A stretch of 32,988 nucleotides of DNA from an uncultured Alphaproteobacteria bacterium (GTDB lineage: Bacteria; Pseudomonadota; Alphaproteobacteria; RF32; CAG-239), in contig CANPYJ010000021.1 of NCBI GenBank assembly GCA_947588275.1, positions 1 through 32,988 on the forward strand, read 5' to 3'. Made by a program: the position numbers and the translations under genes. Position 1 is the first letter of the stretch. Every line of letters starts with the position of its first letter. The notes under the pieces are model-generated. The model had not been told where the DNA came from, did no database searches, and worked only from the letters and a program-made list of their open reading frames with translations. Shown in pieces: positions 15,624 to 23,437 of this stretch.

Positions 15624-16440
15624 CTTTTAGTCTCAATGCCTGTTCATAAAGTTCGTTTTTGTTAAATCCGTACTGTTCCGCAAGTTCGCGCACGGTCGTT
15701 TTGACGCTGCTTTTTGCCAATGACGCCTTGAGCAGCGAAACCATGTCCGTCAGTTGTTTTTCCGTCGGCGGCGCAATCATCAGCACAATTTCGCCGCGCG
15801 GCGGATTAGATTCATAATATGCCGCCAATTCGGTTAAAGAACCGTTGACGCATTCTTCATAAACTTTGGTTATTTCACGGGCCACTGCGGCTTCTCTTTC
15901 GCCAAAGGATTCGGCGGCCGCGGTCAGTGTTTTGCCCAAACGATTGGCCGTTTCATAAAACACCAGCGTGGTATCAATGGTTTTAAGCTCATTGAATAAA
16001 TCACGGCGGGCTTTATCTTTAGGGGGAACAAATCCGGCAAACATAAAGCGGTTGGTCGGCAGACCGGCCAGTTGCAAAGCGCAGATTAAGGCGCAGGCTC
16101 CCGGCACGGCAAAGACGCTGACTTTTTGCTGTCGACACCGGCGAATGAGCTTGTATCCGGGATCAGAAATCAACGGTGAGCCGGCGTCGCTGATAAGCGC
16201 GATGCTTTTGCCGCTTTCGGCCATGGCGGTCAGTTTTTGCACTTGTTCGGCTTCGTTGTGGTCTTCGAGACGGATAAACTCCTTGCGGATGGAAAGGCCC
16301 AGCAGTCCGAACAATTTTTTGGCCACCCGCGTGTCTTCACAGGCGATGACATCGGCCTCTTGCAGGGTTTGGACGGCGCGCGGCGTAATGTCACCCAAAT
16401 TGCCGATAGGCGTGGCAACAATGTAAATACCGTTTTTCAT
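15616..16440 (-). CDS. rsmI: 16S rRNA (cytidine1402-2'-O)-methyltransferase RsmI
   Basis: RsmI methylates the ribose of C1402 in the 16S rRNA decoding centre. The 274-aa product begins with the tetrapyrrole-methylase-like signature IYIVATPIGNLGDITPRA (residues 5-22). Then come ACEDTRVAKKL, ISDAGSPLISDPGYKLIRR, VPGACALICAL and RFMFAGFVPP. The late block YETANRL is also conserved. AAAGAG lies just upstream of the ATG. The gene overlaps yraN, and the divergent LpoA-like lipoprotein gene starts about 70 bases away. All motifs are intact. Confidence 0.96.
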   Translation of the reverse strand: MKNGIYIVATPIGNLGDITPRAVQTLQEADVIACEDTRVAKKLFGLLGLSIRKEFIRLEDHNEAEQVQKLTAMAESGKSIALISDAGSPLISDPGYKLIRRCRQQKVSVFAVPGACALICALQLAGLPTNRFMFAGFVPPKDKARRDLFNELKTIDTTLVFYETANRLGKTLTAAAESFGEREAAVAREITKVYEECVNGSLTELAAYYESNPPRGEIVLMIAPPTEKQLTDMVSLLKASLAKSSVKTTVRELAEQYGFNKNELYEQALRLKDE

Positions 16441-16511
16441 CTCTTTACAACCGGATATTTTTACATTAAAACTATGTGAGGTATTGTTTTATATTTTGGG
16501 ATAAATTGCAA

Positions 16512-17921
16512 GTGTTAAAATTTTTTAGGTTTTTAGTTTGTTTGGCTTTGGCGGCCTGTTCGTCATCCCGCACGGAAACGCCGTTTATGACCGGAGGTTT
16601 TGCGGATTTTAACACCGATTATGAAGAAATAACCATCAGCACGGACAAAAGCTTCCGCGTGGCAATGCTTCTGCCGTTGACCGGCAGTGCGGCACGTCAT
16701 GGTCAAGGCCTCAAAAATGCCTCTATGCTGGCGCTTGAAGACCTGAACAATCCCAATCTCATCTTGCAGTATTATGATACCCAAAGCACGCCGAGCGGGG
16801 CGCGGATTGCGGTGGAAAACGCGGTGCGGCAGGGTGCCCGTCTGATTATTGGGCCGCTTATGAGCACCGAAGTTCAGGCGATTGCCGGCGAAACGATTTA
16901 TCAGGGAGTGCCGGTAATTGCTTTTTCGACTTCACAAGAGGTTTTGCAGCCCAAGGTCTATACCCTTGGCCTGCTGGTCGAAGAACAGGTCAGCCGGATT
17001 GTCGATTTTGCGGCGACGCAGGGGCGTCGTCGGCTGGCGTTGCTGATTCCCGACAATTCGACAGGCAATGCGGTGGCCAAAGCAGCGGTTAAGGCGGCGC
17101 AAAAAAATAATGTTGAGATTCCCGTTATCGGCTATTATCCGCCTGATGTTTCGGATTTTTCTGGGATTATCAAACAAATGACGCGATATGACGAGCGTCA
17201 CGATCAAGTCTTGCGCCTCAAATCTAAACTTGACGCGCTCGCCAAAGGCGGAGACGCACAGGCGGCCGCCGAACTGAAAAAGCTTGAAACCAAAGAAGGC
17301 ATCGGCGATGTCGGATTCGATATGATTTTGATTCCGGAGAGCGGCGCCCGTCTGACGTCGGCGGTGTCCATGCTGGCTTACTATGATGCCTCGTATCCGG
17401 AAGTTTTGTTCTTGGGCACCTCCATTTGGGAAACCGGAAAGTTCAACAATGAATCGGTTATGCATCACAGTTTGTATCCGGCTGTTTCCCGTACCTACAG
17501 TTCTTATTTTGCGGGCAAATACAATCAGATTTTCGGCGAGCGTCCGAGCAGTCTTTATGCTTTTTCGTATGACGCGGTGGCGCTGGCGAGCGAGATTGCG
17601 CGGCGCAATCCGTCAGATATTAATCCGCTGATTACCAATCCGGAAGGCTATACCGGAATAAACGGCGCTTTCCGGTTTTTTGAAGACGGAACCAATCAGC
17701 ACAGTCTGGACGTCAGAGAAATCCGCCCCGCCGGCGACGTGGTTGTTGACGCCGGCCCGCGTCGGTTTGCCGATGACGGCGGAGAAAGGCATTTTTATGC
17801 CGCCGAAGAGCTGCCGGTCGGAGGTCTGCCGCAAATCTACGGCAAAAATGCTCAGGCCGCGCAGATAGCCATCTATGGCAGACTGTTCAGCGATCCGGCA
17901 ATGCAGGTTTATGACGAATAA
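16512..17921 (+). CDS. LpoA-like penicillin-binding protein activator (periplasmic-binding-fold lipoprotein)
   Basis: This 469-aa protein resembles the C-terminal domain of LpoA, an outer-membrane lipoprotein that activates peptidoglycan synthase PBP1A. A short signal (MLKFFRFLVCLALAAC) ends in a lipobox LAAC, so it is likely lipidated at Cys15. The mature part is a type 1 periplasmic-binding fold: VAMLLPLTGSAARHGQGLKNA, IIGPLMSTEVQAI, VPVIAFSTSQEV and a C-terminal EGYTGINGAFRF. It lacks the N-terminal TPR domain of enterobacterial LpoA. The start is uncertain: GTG 16512 fits the signal peptide best, while TTG 16506 and GTG 16476 are alternatives. It diverges from rsmI, as expected for the yraL-yraM-yraN neighbourhood. 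Confidence 0.8.
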   Translation: MLKFFRFLVCLALAACSSSRTETPFMTGGFADFNTDYEEITISTDKSFRVAMLLPLTGSAARHGQGLKNASMLALEDLNNPNLILQYYDTQSTPSGARIAVENAVRQGARLIIGPLMSTEVQAIAGETIYQGVPVIAFSTSQEVLQPKVYTLGLLVEEQVSRIVDFAATQGRRRLALLIPDNSTGNAVAKAAVKAAQKNNVEIPVIGYYPPDVSDFSGIIKQMTRYDERHDQVLRLKSKLDALAKGGDAQAAAELKKLETKEGIGDVGFDMILIPESGARLTSAVSMLAYYDASYPEVLFLGTSIWETGKFNNESVMHHSLYPAVSRTYSSYFAGKYNQIFGERPSSLYAFSYDAVALASEIARRNPSDINPLITNPEGYTGINGAFRFFEDGTNQHSLDVREIRPAGDVVVDAGPRRFADDGGERHFYAAEELPVGGLPQIYGKNAQAAQIAIYGRLFSDPAMQVYDE

Positions 17922-17967
17922 AACCAAATTTTACTTGAAAATCCGCGTTAATCTGCTAAGTATATCA

Positions 17968-18060
17968 GAGGAGAGCCGCGGGTCGGCCGTTCGCCAATCC
18001 GGTCAGGTTCGGAAGAAAGCAGCCGTAACGATTCCGGTTGAGGTCGCGGTGTCTCCACCA
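17968..18060 (+). ncRNA. ffs: Signal recognition particle RNA (4.5S, small bacterial type)
   Basis: The apical core CGGTCAGGTTCGGAAGAA followed by GCAGCCGTAACG carries the Ffh-binding internal loops and GGAA tetraloop of bacterial SRP RNA. GGAGA-CCGCG near 17970-17980 pairs with CGCGG-TCTCC near 18045-18056, closing a single long hairpin of about 90 bases. The SRP RNA binds Ffh and delivers nascent membrane proteins. A -35-like TTGAAA is at 17935-17940, but the -10 is unclear. There is no evident terminator before dnaX, which starts about 22 bases later. The ffs-dnaX-ybaB-recR order is also known in Bacillus. The exact ends are estimated from pairing. Confidence 0.92.
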
Positions 18061-18081
18061 GATAAATAAACAGAGACTTTG

Positions 18082-19764
18082 ATGGCTGATAATTCACAAA
18101 ATTACGTTGTTTTGGCGCGTAAGTACCGCCCGCAGACTTTCAGCGAACTGCTCGGGCAAGACGCGTTGGTGCAAACTTTGACCAACGCCATCAAAAACAA
18201 CCGTCTGCACCATGCCTATATTTTGACCGGAATTCGCGGCGTCGGCAAAACGACGACCGCCCGCATCATTGCCAAAGCGCTCAACTGCTCGGGCAAAGAC
18301 GGGCAAACGGTCAATCCCTGCGGTGTCTGTGAAAACTGCAAAGCCATAGCCGAGTCGCGTCACATAGACGTGTTGGAGCTTGATGCCGCGTCGCGTACCA
18401 GCGTCGACGATATGCGCGAAATCTTGGACGGCGTACGTTATAAGCCGACCAACGGTCGTTATAAAATTTATATCATCGACGAAGTTCATATGCTTTCTAA
18501 AAGCGCGTTCAACGCTTTGCTCAAGACTTTGGAAGAACCGCCCGCGCATGTTATTTTTATTTTTGCGACCACCGAGATTCGCAAAGTTCCGGTGACCGTG
18601 CTGTCGCGCTGTCAGCGGTTTGACTTGCAGCGGTTGACCGTAGAAACGCTTACCGCTCATTTTAAGAACATCATCGCGCAAGAGGGGCTTTCGGCAGAAG
18701 ATGAGGCTTTGCGTCTGATAGCCAAAGCTGCCGACGGTTCGTGCCGCGACGGATTGTCACTGTTGGATCAGGCAATTTCACTGGGTAGCGGCGTGGTTAA
18801 GACAGATGTTGTCAAAAACATGATCGGACTGGCCGACCGCACTCAGACCTTTGAACTGTTTGAGTTGTTGCTGGCCGGCAAAATGACCGAAACGGCCGAG
18901 CACCTGTCCATAATGTATAAAAACGGCGCTTCGCCGCTGCAGCTTTTGCAAGACCTCATCAGCATCACGCACCTGCTGGCCAAAGTTAAGATTGTGCCTG
19001 CCTTTGCCGAAGACGACAGCTTGTCGGAAACCGAAAAAGACTTTTGCAAACGGTTGGCGCCGCAAACGCCGATAGCGATTCTTTCAAAAATCTGGCAGAT
19101 GATGATCAAGGGCTTATACGAACTCAATTTGGCTCCGGTACAAATAGACGCGCTGGAGATGATTCTCATCCGTATTGCTTATTCAGCGTCTCTGCCCACG
19201 CCGCAGGAAATTTTAAACGACGTAAAAAAAAACTCTGAATCTCCCCGGATAACGACGCATAAGCCCACACCCGAAAAGACGTCGGATTCGCCACAGGTCT
19301 CAAAACCGGCGTCAGACGAGGATAAGGGCAGCAAAATAACGTTTCAGACGCCGGAAGAATTGTCGGCTTATTTGGAATCCGCAAAAAAAATTTTGCTGGC
19401 CTATAGTTTTAAGCATGATTTGTCGTTTGTCGAGTTTGCTCCGGGCAAAATGAAACTGACGGTTTCTGACAAAATCAACAATGATTTTTTGCTTAATTTG
19501 CAAAACGTATTGATGGAAACCACCGGCCAAAAATGGGACATTGAGGTTTTGCGCGGACCTTTGGGTGAGACGATTGCCGATCGCGAATTGGCTCAGGAAA
19601 ATGCCAACAAAAAAAACGTGTCCGATTTGCCTTTGGTAAGGGCGGTGCTCAACGAATTTAAGGGTGCCAAAATCGAGACTTTGACCCGCAAGCTGCCGGC
19701 CGAAGATGCGGCAGAAACCGAATCTGTTCAGCCGGAACCGGAAATTTATTTAGAAGAGGATTAA
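18082..19764 (+). CDS. dnaX: DNA polymerase III subunits gamma and tau
   Basis: DnaX is the ATPase of the clamp loader and, as tau, links polymerase III cores. The 560-aa product has Walker A GIRGVGKT (residues 50-57). The zinc module uses Cys69, Cys80, Cys83 and Cys86. Walker B IIDEVHMLS, the arginine-finger region LSRCQRFDLQRL and domain III follow. A Pro/Ser-rich linker begins near residue 385, then a tau-specific C terminus. At 19224-19232 nine A residues lie at codons 381-384; a -1 slip gives an immediate TGA and a 385-aa gamma-like product. I chose ATG 18082; an earlier TTG at 18079 is less likely. The SRP RNA lies directly upstream and ybaB follows after three bases. Confidence 0.97.
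   Translation: MADNSQNYVVLARKYRPQTFSELLGQDALVQTLTNAIKNNRLHHAYILTGIRGVGKTTTARIIAKALNCSGKDGQTVNPCGVCENCKAIAESRHIDVLELDAASRTSVDDMREILDGVRYKPTNGRYKIYIIDEVHMLSKSAFNALLKTLEEPPAHVIFIFATTEIRKVPVTVLSRCQRFDLQRLTVETLTAHFKNIIAQEGLSAEDEALRLIAKAADGSCRDGLSLLDQAISLGSGVVKTDVVKNMIGLADRTQTFELFELLLAGKMTETAEHLSIMYKNGASPLQLLQDLISITHLLAKVKIVPAFAEDDSLSETEKDFCKRLAPQTPIAILSKIWQMMIKGLYELNLAPVQIDALEMILIRIAYSASLPTPQEILNDVKKNSESPRITTHKPTPEKTSDSPQVSKPASDEDKGSKITFQTPEELSAYLESAKKILLAYSFKHDLSFVEFAPGKMKLTVSDKINNDFLLNLQNVLMETTGQKWDIEVLRGPLGETIADRELAQENANKKNVSDLPLVRAVLNEFKGAKIETLTRKLPAEDAAETESVQPEPEIYLEED
19224..19232 (+). other. A9 slippage tract in dnaX
   Basis: Nine consecutive A residues are read as GTA-AAA-AAA-AAC in the main frame. 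Slipping by -1 leads to Leu then TGA at 19236-19238; +1 also stops within a few codons. An AGGA lies at 19205-19208. The position matches the boundary between the ATPase/collar part and the tau tail. Confidence 0.6.
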
Positions 19765-19767
19765 ACG

Positions 19768-20073
19768 ATGATGAACATTCAGGGAATTATGAAACAAGCG
19801 CAGATGATGCAGAAAAAAATGGAAGAAGAGCAGGCCAAGCTGGCACAGGAAGAAGTAGAAGGCGCATCCGGCGGCGGCATGGTAAAAGTCACGCTCAACG
19901 GCAAATTCGAGATGAAACGAATAAGCCTTGACAAATCACTGCTAAATCCCGAAGAAAGCGAGGTGCTTGAAGATTTGATTACGGCGGCATATAACGAAGC
20001 CGTAAACAAAGTCAATGCCAAAATGCAAGACAAGCTGTCGGTTTTGACCGGCGGGCTGAAATTGCCTTTTTAG
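19768..20073 (+). CDS. ybaB: YbaB/EbfC family nucleoid-associated protein
   Basis: This 101-aa protein is a small dimeric DNA-binding nucleoid protein. It begins MMNIQGIMKQAQMMQKKMEE with the family's amphipathic helix, then the central strand segment GGGMVKVTLNGKFEMKRISLD (about residues 35-55), and a C-terminal helix LITAAYNEAVNKVNAKMQDKL. The length fits the family. Two adjacent ATG codons (19768, 19771) could start translation after GAGGA. It lies three bases after dnaX and 11 bases before recR, the standard dnaX-ybaB-recR cluster that links replication with recombinational repair. Confidence 0.95.
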   Translation: MMNIQGIMKQAQMMQKKMEEEQAKLAQEEVEGASGGGMVKVTLNGKFEMKRISLDKSLLNPEESEVLEDLITAAYNEAVNKVNAKMQDKLSVLTGGLKLPF

Positions 20074-20084
20074 GCCGGCGAAAG

Positions 20085-20678
20085 ATGTCAGGAAACGAGA
20101 TTGAAAATCTGATTAAACAAGTGTCCAAGCTTCCCGGGCTTGGGAGTCGGTCGGCACGGCGGATAGTGTTGCACTTGCTAAGCAAAAAAGAAAACGCGTT
20201 GCTGCCGTTGATAGATAATCTTCAAGAAGTGGCCGCAAATATCAAAACCTGTGAAATCTGCGGCAATTTTGACACTTCGTCGCCCTGTTCGGTTTGTGCC
20301 TCGGCCGTCCGCGATGGCAAGACTCTCTGCGTGGTGCAGGATGTTGCCGACCTTTGGGCAATGGAAAGAGTTGCGCAGTTTAAGGGCAAATATCACGTCT
20401 TGGGTGGCATTTTGTCGGCGTTGGACGGAGTTGTTCCGGAAGATTTGAATATCGACGGTCTGTTGCGGCGCATTGTTCGCGAAGAGGTCAGGGAAGTAAT
20501 TTTGGCTTTGCCGGCCACGGTTGACGGGCAGATTACTTCGCACTATCTGTCGGCGCGGCTCAAAGAAAACGGCGTTAGTGTTTCAACTTTGGCGCAAGGT
20601 ATTCCCATGGGCGCCGAGTTGGATTATATGGACGAAGGGACGCTACAGCTGGCGCTTTCTTCCCGCAAGGCGCTGTAA
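20085..20678 (+). CDS. recR: Recombination mediator RecR
   Basis: RecR works with RecF and RecO to load RecA at single-stranded gaps. The 197-aa product has the N-terminal helix-hairpin-helix KLPGLGSRSARRIVLHLL (about residues 15-32). Its zinc finger uses CEICGNFDTSSPCSVC (56-71), with all four Cys residues. The Toprim domain begins LCVVQDVADLWAME, continues with HVLGGILSALDGV, and the C-terminal Walker-like region follows. It is the last gene of the ffs-dnaX-ybaB-recR unit; a bidirectional terminator shared with tsf follows the stop. Confidence 0.96.
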   Translation: MSGNEIENLIKQVSKLPGLGSRSARRIVLHLLSKKENALLPLIDNLQEVAANIKTCEICGNFDTSSPCSVCASAVRDGKTLCVVQDVADLWAMERVAQFKGKYHVLGGILSALDGVVPEDLNIDGLLRRIVREEVREVILALPATVDGQITSHYLSARLKENGVSVSTLAQGIPMGAELDYMDEGTLQLALSSRKAL

Positions 20679-20679
20679 C

Positions 20680-20713
20680 AAAAAAAGAGGCCTGTTTAAG
20701 CCTCTTTTTTTTT
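20680..20713. terminator. Bidirectional rho-independent terminator between recR and tsf
   Basis: AAAAAAGAGGC (20681-20691) pairs with GCCTCTTTTTT (from 20700) around a CTGTTTAA loop. T runs on both strands let it end both convergent transcripts. Confidence 0.92.
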
Positions 20714-20732
20714 GCATAATTGCAGAGAATTT

Positions 20733-21659
20733 TTATTTTTTGAGCTGCGACGCAACTTCGGCCGCAAAATCCTCTTCTTTCTTCTGCAAGCCCTCGCCAA
20801 GCTTAAAACGGACATAGCCGGTCAGTTTGACGTCGGCGCCCAAATCTTTGGCAGCGTCGGCGACAACTTGTTTGACTTTCTTGTCTGGGTCCATAATATA
20901 AGCTTGTTCTTCCAGCACGACTTCTTCATAATATTTGCGAATGCGGCCCTCGACCATTTTTTCAATAATGTTTTCGGGCTTTCCGGAAGCTTTGGCCTGT
21001 TCGGCAAAAATGGATTTTTCATGTTCCACGGCCGTCGGATCGACGCCGGCGATGTCAAGCGCAATCGGGGCGCTTGCCGCAATGTGCATGGCCAGATGTT
21101 TGCCCAGCTCTTGCAGTTTGGCTTTGTCTGCCGTCGATTCCAGAGCTACCAAAACGCCGATTTTGCCGATGTTGTTGCCGGCCGCATTGTGAATATAAGA
21201 AGCCACGACGCCGTTTTTGACTTCAAGCACGGCCGCGCGGCGCAGATTCATGTTCTCACCGATTTTTGCAATCATATCGGTCAGGCGCTCGGCAAAAGTT
21301 TTACCGCATTTGGGGCAGACGCACGCTTTCATTTTTTCGATGTCGCCGTCATTTTTATAAGCCACCAAAGCGGCGTCGCTGACATAGTCTTGAAAGATTT
21401 CGTTTTTGGCCACAAAGTCGGTTTCGGAGTTAACCTCGGCCACAGCGCCGCGATTTCCTTCGACATAAACCGAAACTAAGCCTTCGGCAGCAATACGGCT
21501 GGCTTTTTTGGCCGCGGTGGCCAAGCCTTTTTTACGCAGCCAGTCAATGGCTGTTTCCATATTTCCGCCGGCTTCAACCAGAGCCTTTTTGCAATCCAGC
21601 ATACCGGCGCCGGTAATTTCTCTCAGCTCTTTAACCTGAGCGGCAGTAATCTCTGTCAT
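20733..21659 (-). CDS. tsf: Translation elongation factor Ts
   Basis: EF-Ts exchanges GDP for GTP on EF-Tu. The 308-aa product begins [20 protein letters not shown] with the UBA-like N-terminal domain, then [25 protein letters not shown]. The core carries the EF-Tu-contacting Thr-Asp-Phe-Val segment ([12 protein letters not shown], residues 78-89). After residue 110 this protein has [11 protein letters not shown], an unusual CxCxxC, where most relatives have no Cys. The conserved [11 protein letters not shown] and [11 protein letters not shown] follow. It is downstream of rpsB in one operon with a hairpin in the intergenic gap, and shares a terminator with recR. Confidence 0.97.
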   Translation of the reverse strand: MTEITAAQVKELREITGAGMLDCKKALVEAGGNMETAIDWLRKKGLATAAKKASRIAAEGLVSVYVEGNRGAVAEVNSETDFVAKNEIFQDYVSDAALVAYKNDGDIEKMKACVCPKCGKTFAERLTDMIAKIGENMNLRRAAVLEVKNGVVASYIHNAAGNNIGKIGVLVALESTADKAKLQELGKHLAMHIAASAPIALDIAGVDPTAVEHEKSIFAEQAKASGKPENIIEKMVEGRIRKYYEEVVLEEQAYIMDPDKKVKQVVADAAKDLGADVKLTGYVRFKLGEGLQKKEEDFAAEVASQLKK

Positions 21660-21684
21660 TTTAATTTTCCTTTTTTATGCAAAA

Positions 21685-21722
21685 TGCGGCGATATAAAGC
21701 CAAATCTGGCCATACCGCCGCA
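21685..21722 (-). promoter_or_regulatory. Hairpin in the rpsB-tsf gap
   Basis: On the transcribed strand TGCGGCG and CGCCGCA form a 7-bp outer stem, and GCCA/TGGC an inner one. There is no T run after it, so it is more likely a processing or attenuation element, or an mRNA stabiliser, than a full terminator. Confidence 0.5.
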
Positions 21723-21754
21723 GAGTTAGATAATATCTTAAAAACAACTGTCGG

Positions 21755-22651
21755 CTATTTGGCCTTTGCGGTTTTGGCCTTGGTTGTTTTGGCAGCTGTT
21801 TTTGAAGCCGGTTTGGCTGCTTTGGCCGGAGCTGCGGCGTCAGCCTCTTCGGCGGGAGCTTCTTCGGCCGCGGCTTTTTTGGCTGCGGTGCGTTTGCGCG
21901 CCGGTTTGGCGGCTTCTTCCTGTTCGGTCACTTCTTCGGCTTTCACGCCTTGTGCGGCCAGGTTAGCGGACATACCGTCCAAAACGGCGGCAGAAACCAA
22001 CTCCGAATAAAACTGAATGGCGCGGATAGCGTCATCGTTTCCCGGAACCGGCAAATCAACCGCTTCGGGATCGGCGTTGGTATCGCAGATGCCGATAACC
22101 GGAATTCCGAGTTTGCGGGCTTCTTTAATAGCCAAAGCCTCTTTGCAGGTGTCAATAACAAACACCAAATCCGGTTGGCCGCCCATATTCATGATACCGC
22201 CAAGTTCGCGGCTCAGTTTTTCCTGTTCCTTTTTGAGGTTCAGCATTTCTTTTTTGGTATAGCCGGTATATTCGTTTTTCTCGGCCATGTCGTTGAGTTT
22301 GGCAAGGCGTGAAATTGATTTATACACGGTTTTCCAGTTGGTGAGCATACCGCCCAGCCAGCGTTGATTGACATAAAACTGTCCGCAACGCTCGGCGTTT
22401 TCTTTGATAATATCCTGTGCCTGCCGTTTAGTGGCCACAAACAAAACTTTGCCGCCGTTGGCCGCAATTTCGCGAGTGGTGGCCAAAGCGGTATAAAGCA
22501 TTGGATAGGTTTTTTGCAGGTCGATAATGTGAATATTGTCTTTTTTGCCATAGATATACGGAGCCATTTTCGGATTCCAACGACGTGCATGATGCCCGAA
22601 ATGGACGCCGGCCTCAATCATCTGGCGCATTGTAAATTTAGGAAGATTCAT
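21755..22651 (-). CDS. rpsB: 30S ribosomal protein S2
   Basis: S2 binds the 30S head-body junction near S1. The 298-aa product starts MNLPKFTMRQMIEAGVHFGHHARRWNPKM, the family signature. It continues with IHIIDLQKT, FVATKRQAQDII, QRWLGGMLTNWKT and PVIGICDTNADP. The last 60 residues form an Ala/Lys/Glu-rich tail with repeated KPA, AAKK and KTAKAK units, beyond the usual S2 end and resembling histone H1-like low complexity. I chose ATG 22651, with AAAAAAGGA upstream; the frame remains open further upstream. A long structured leader and a promoter at about 22792-22819 precede it, and tsf follows. Confidence 0.96.
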   Translation of the reverse strand: MNLPKFTMRQMIEAGVHFGHHARRWNPKMAPYIYGKKDNIHIIDLQKTYPMLYTALATTREIAANGGKVLFVATKRQAQDIIKENAERCGQFYVNQRWLGGMLTNWKTVYKSISRLAKLNDMAEKNEYTGYTKKEMLNLKKEQEKLSRELGGIMNMGGQPDLVFVIDTCKEALAIKEARKLGIPVIGICDTNADPEAVDLPVPGNDDAIRAIQFYSELVSAAVLDGMSANLAAQGVKAEEVTEQEEAAKPARKRTAAKKAAAEEAPAEEADAAAPAKAAKPASKTAAKTTKAKTAKAK

Positions 22652-22790
22652 CTTATAAAATCCTTTTTTCCGGTTAAACCTCCGCAGATTCTCTTGAGCT
22701 GTTATAAGCACCGGAGCGAAACGACGTCTGTCGTCCCGACAAAATCTGCGTGTGAAATCTGAGTCGAAACCATTTTCGGCTCGTTTCCCT
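22652..22790 (-). promoter_or_regulatory. Structured rpsB mRNA leader
   Basis: The roughly 140-base leader folds around a perfect 8-bp long-range stem: CGCAGATT at 22743-22750 and AATCTGCG at 22683-22690 on the transcribed strand. It encloses an ACGAC-AGAC-GTCGT hairpin. Leaders of rpsB in gammaproteobacteria are bound by S2 for autoregulation; whether this one is related is an inference. Confidence 0.55.
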
Positions 22791-22791
22791 T

Positions 22792-22819
22792 TTTATACGC
22801 AGAGTTTTCAAATTGCAAG
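22792..22819 (-). promoter_or_regulatory. Promoter of the rpsB-tsf operon
   Basis: On the minus strand CTTGCA or TTGCAA (22813-22819) is followed after 15-16 bases by TATAAA (22792-22797) in an AT-rich setting. Confidence 0.6.
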
Positions 22820-22835
22820 CATTTTTTCAATTTAA

Positions 22836-22868
22836 AATAAAAAAATAACGTCAGAATCCTGACGTTAT
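22836..22868 (-). terminator. Rho-independent terminator of the membrane-protein gene
   Basis: AATAACGTCAG and CTGACGTTATT form a perfect 11-bp stem with a four-base loop, followed on the minus strand by T residues. The gene's stop codon lies within the stem. It also insulates the rpsB promoter. Confidence 0.85.
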
Positions 22869-23284
22869 TCAAAGTTTGGGTCGTTAGTAAAAAGGCTGAA
22901 GATGCTGAAAATGACATAGATGACCGCATAAAACGCCAGCATCAGGAAAAAAAATAACATCGTAATATACAACGCCTGAGAGAAAGTGTAGCGTCCCCAG
23001 ATGCGGGCGTAGGCATAACAGACGGCCGTGGCAATGAACCAAAGCAAAATTCCGGGGTTAAACATCATGATTATGCCAATCACCAGCAGAGTGCAGGCAG
23101 AACTGGACATCAGCGGGAGGCAGCAGGAGCCAATATAAGGCAAAAACAAAGCCAAAGTCAGCGTTGCGGCAGCTGAAACGGCCTGAAATTCGCCAAAACG
23201 AAAATAGCTCACAAAACCAAGCATCACAAGCAAAAGCAGATGCAAAACCACATAGGAGGCCGGTAATTGAATGTTGTTTTTCAT
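22865..23284 (-). CDS. Small inner-membrane protein of unknown function
   Basis: This 139-aa protein is mostly hydrophobic, with about four predicted membrane segments: residues roughly 10-25 (YVVLHLLLLVMLGFVSYF), 33-55, 60-85 and 105-130 (ITMLFFFLMLAFYAVIYVIF). Short loops contain CC and a cluster of Ser/Ala. I do not recognise a family. I chose ATG 23284 because the protein-like part begins there and a perfect TTGACA promoter lies about 45-70 bases upstream; a longer frame upstream overlaps parE on the other strand and is spurious. It diverges from parE and ends in its own strong terminator, so it is probably a monocistronic gene. Confidence 0.75.
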   Translation of the reverse strand: MKNNIQLPASYVVLHLLLLVMLGFVSYFRFGEFQAVSAAATLTLALFLPYIGSCCLPLMSSSACTLLVIGIIMMFNPGILLWFIATAVCYAYARIWGRYTFSQALYITMLFFFLMLAFYAVIYVIFSIFSLFTNDPNFE

Positions 23285-23327
23285 AATAAAAGTTTTTAAT
23301 AGGTTAATAATTTTTTTGCTATCGACA

Positions 23328-23355
23328 AATCTAACATAAAATTGCCGGTTGTCAA
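23328..23355 (-). promoter_or_regulatory. Promoter for the membrane-protein gene
   Basis: On the minus strand a perfect TTGACA (23350-23355) is followed after 16 bases by TAGATT (23328-23333). It lies in the 153-base gap between divergent genes. Confidence 0.6.
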
Positions 23356-23437
23356 CAATCGTAATGAAATAAGGCTTGTTTTGCGCGGCAAAATGGTCTA
23401 TTTTAGGCTCAAATTTGCAAATTTTAAGAGGAAAATA

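Noticed and set aside
20712..21479. Plus-strand ORF opposite tsf
   Set aside because: It is the complement of the well-conserved tsf and has Phe/His-rich composition.
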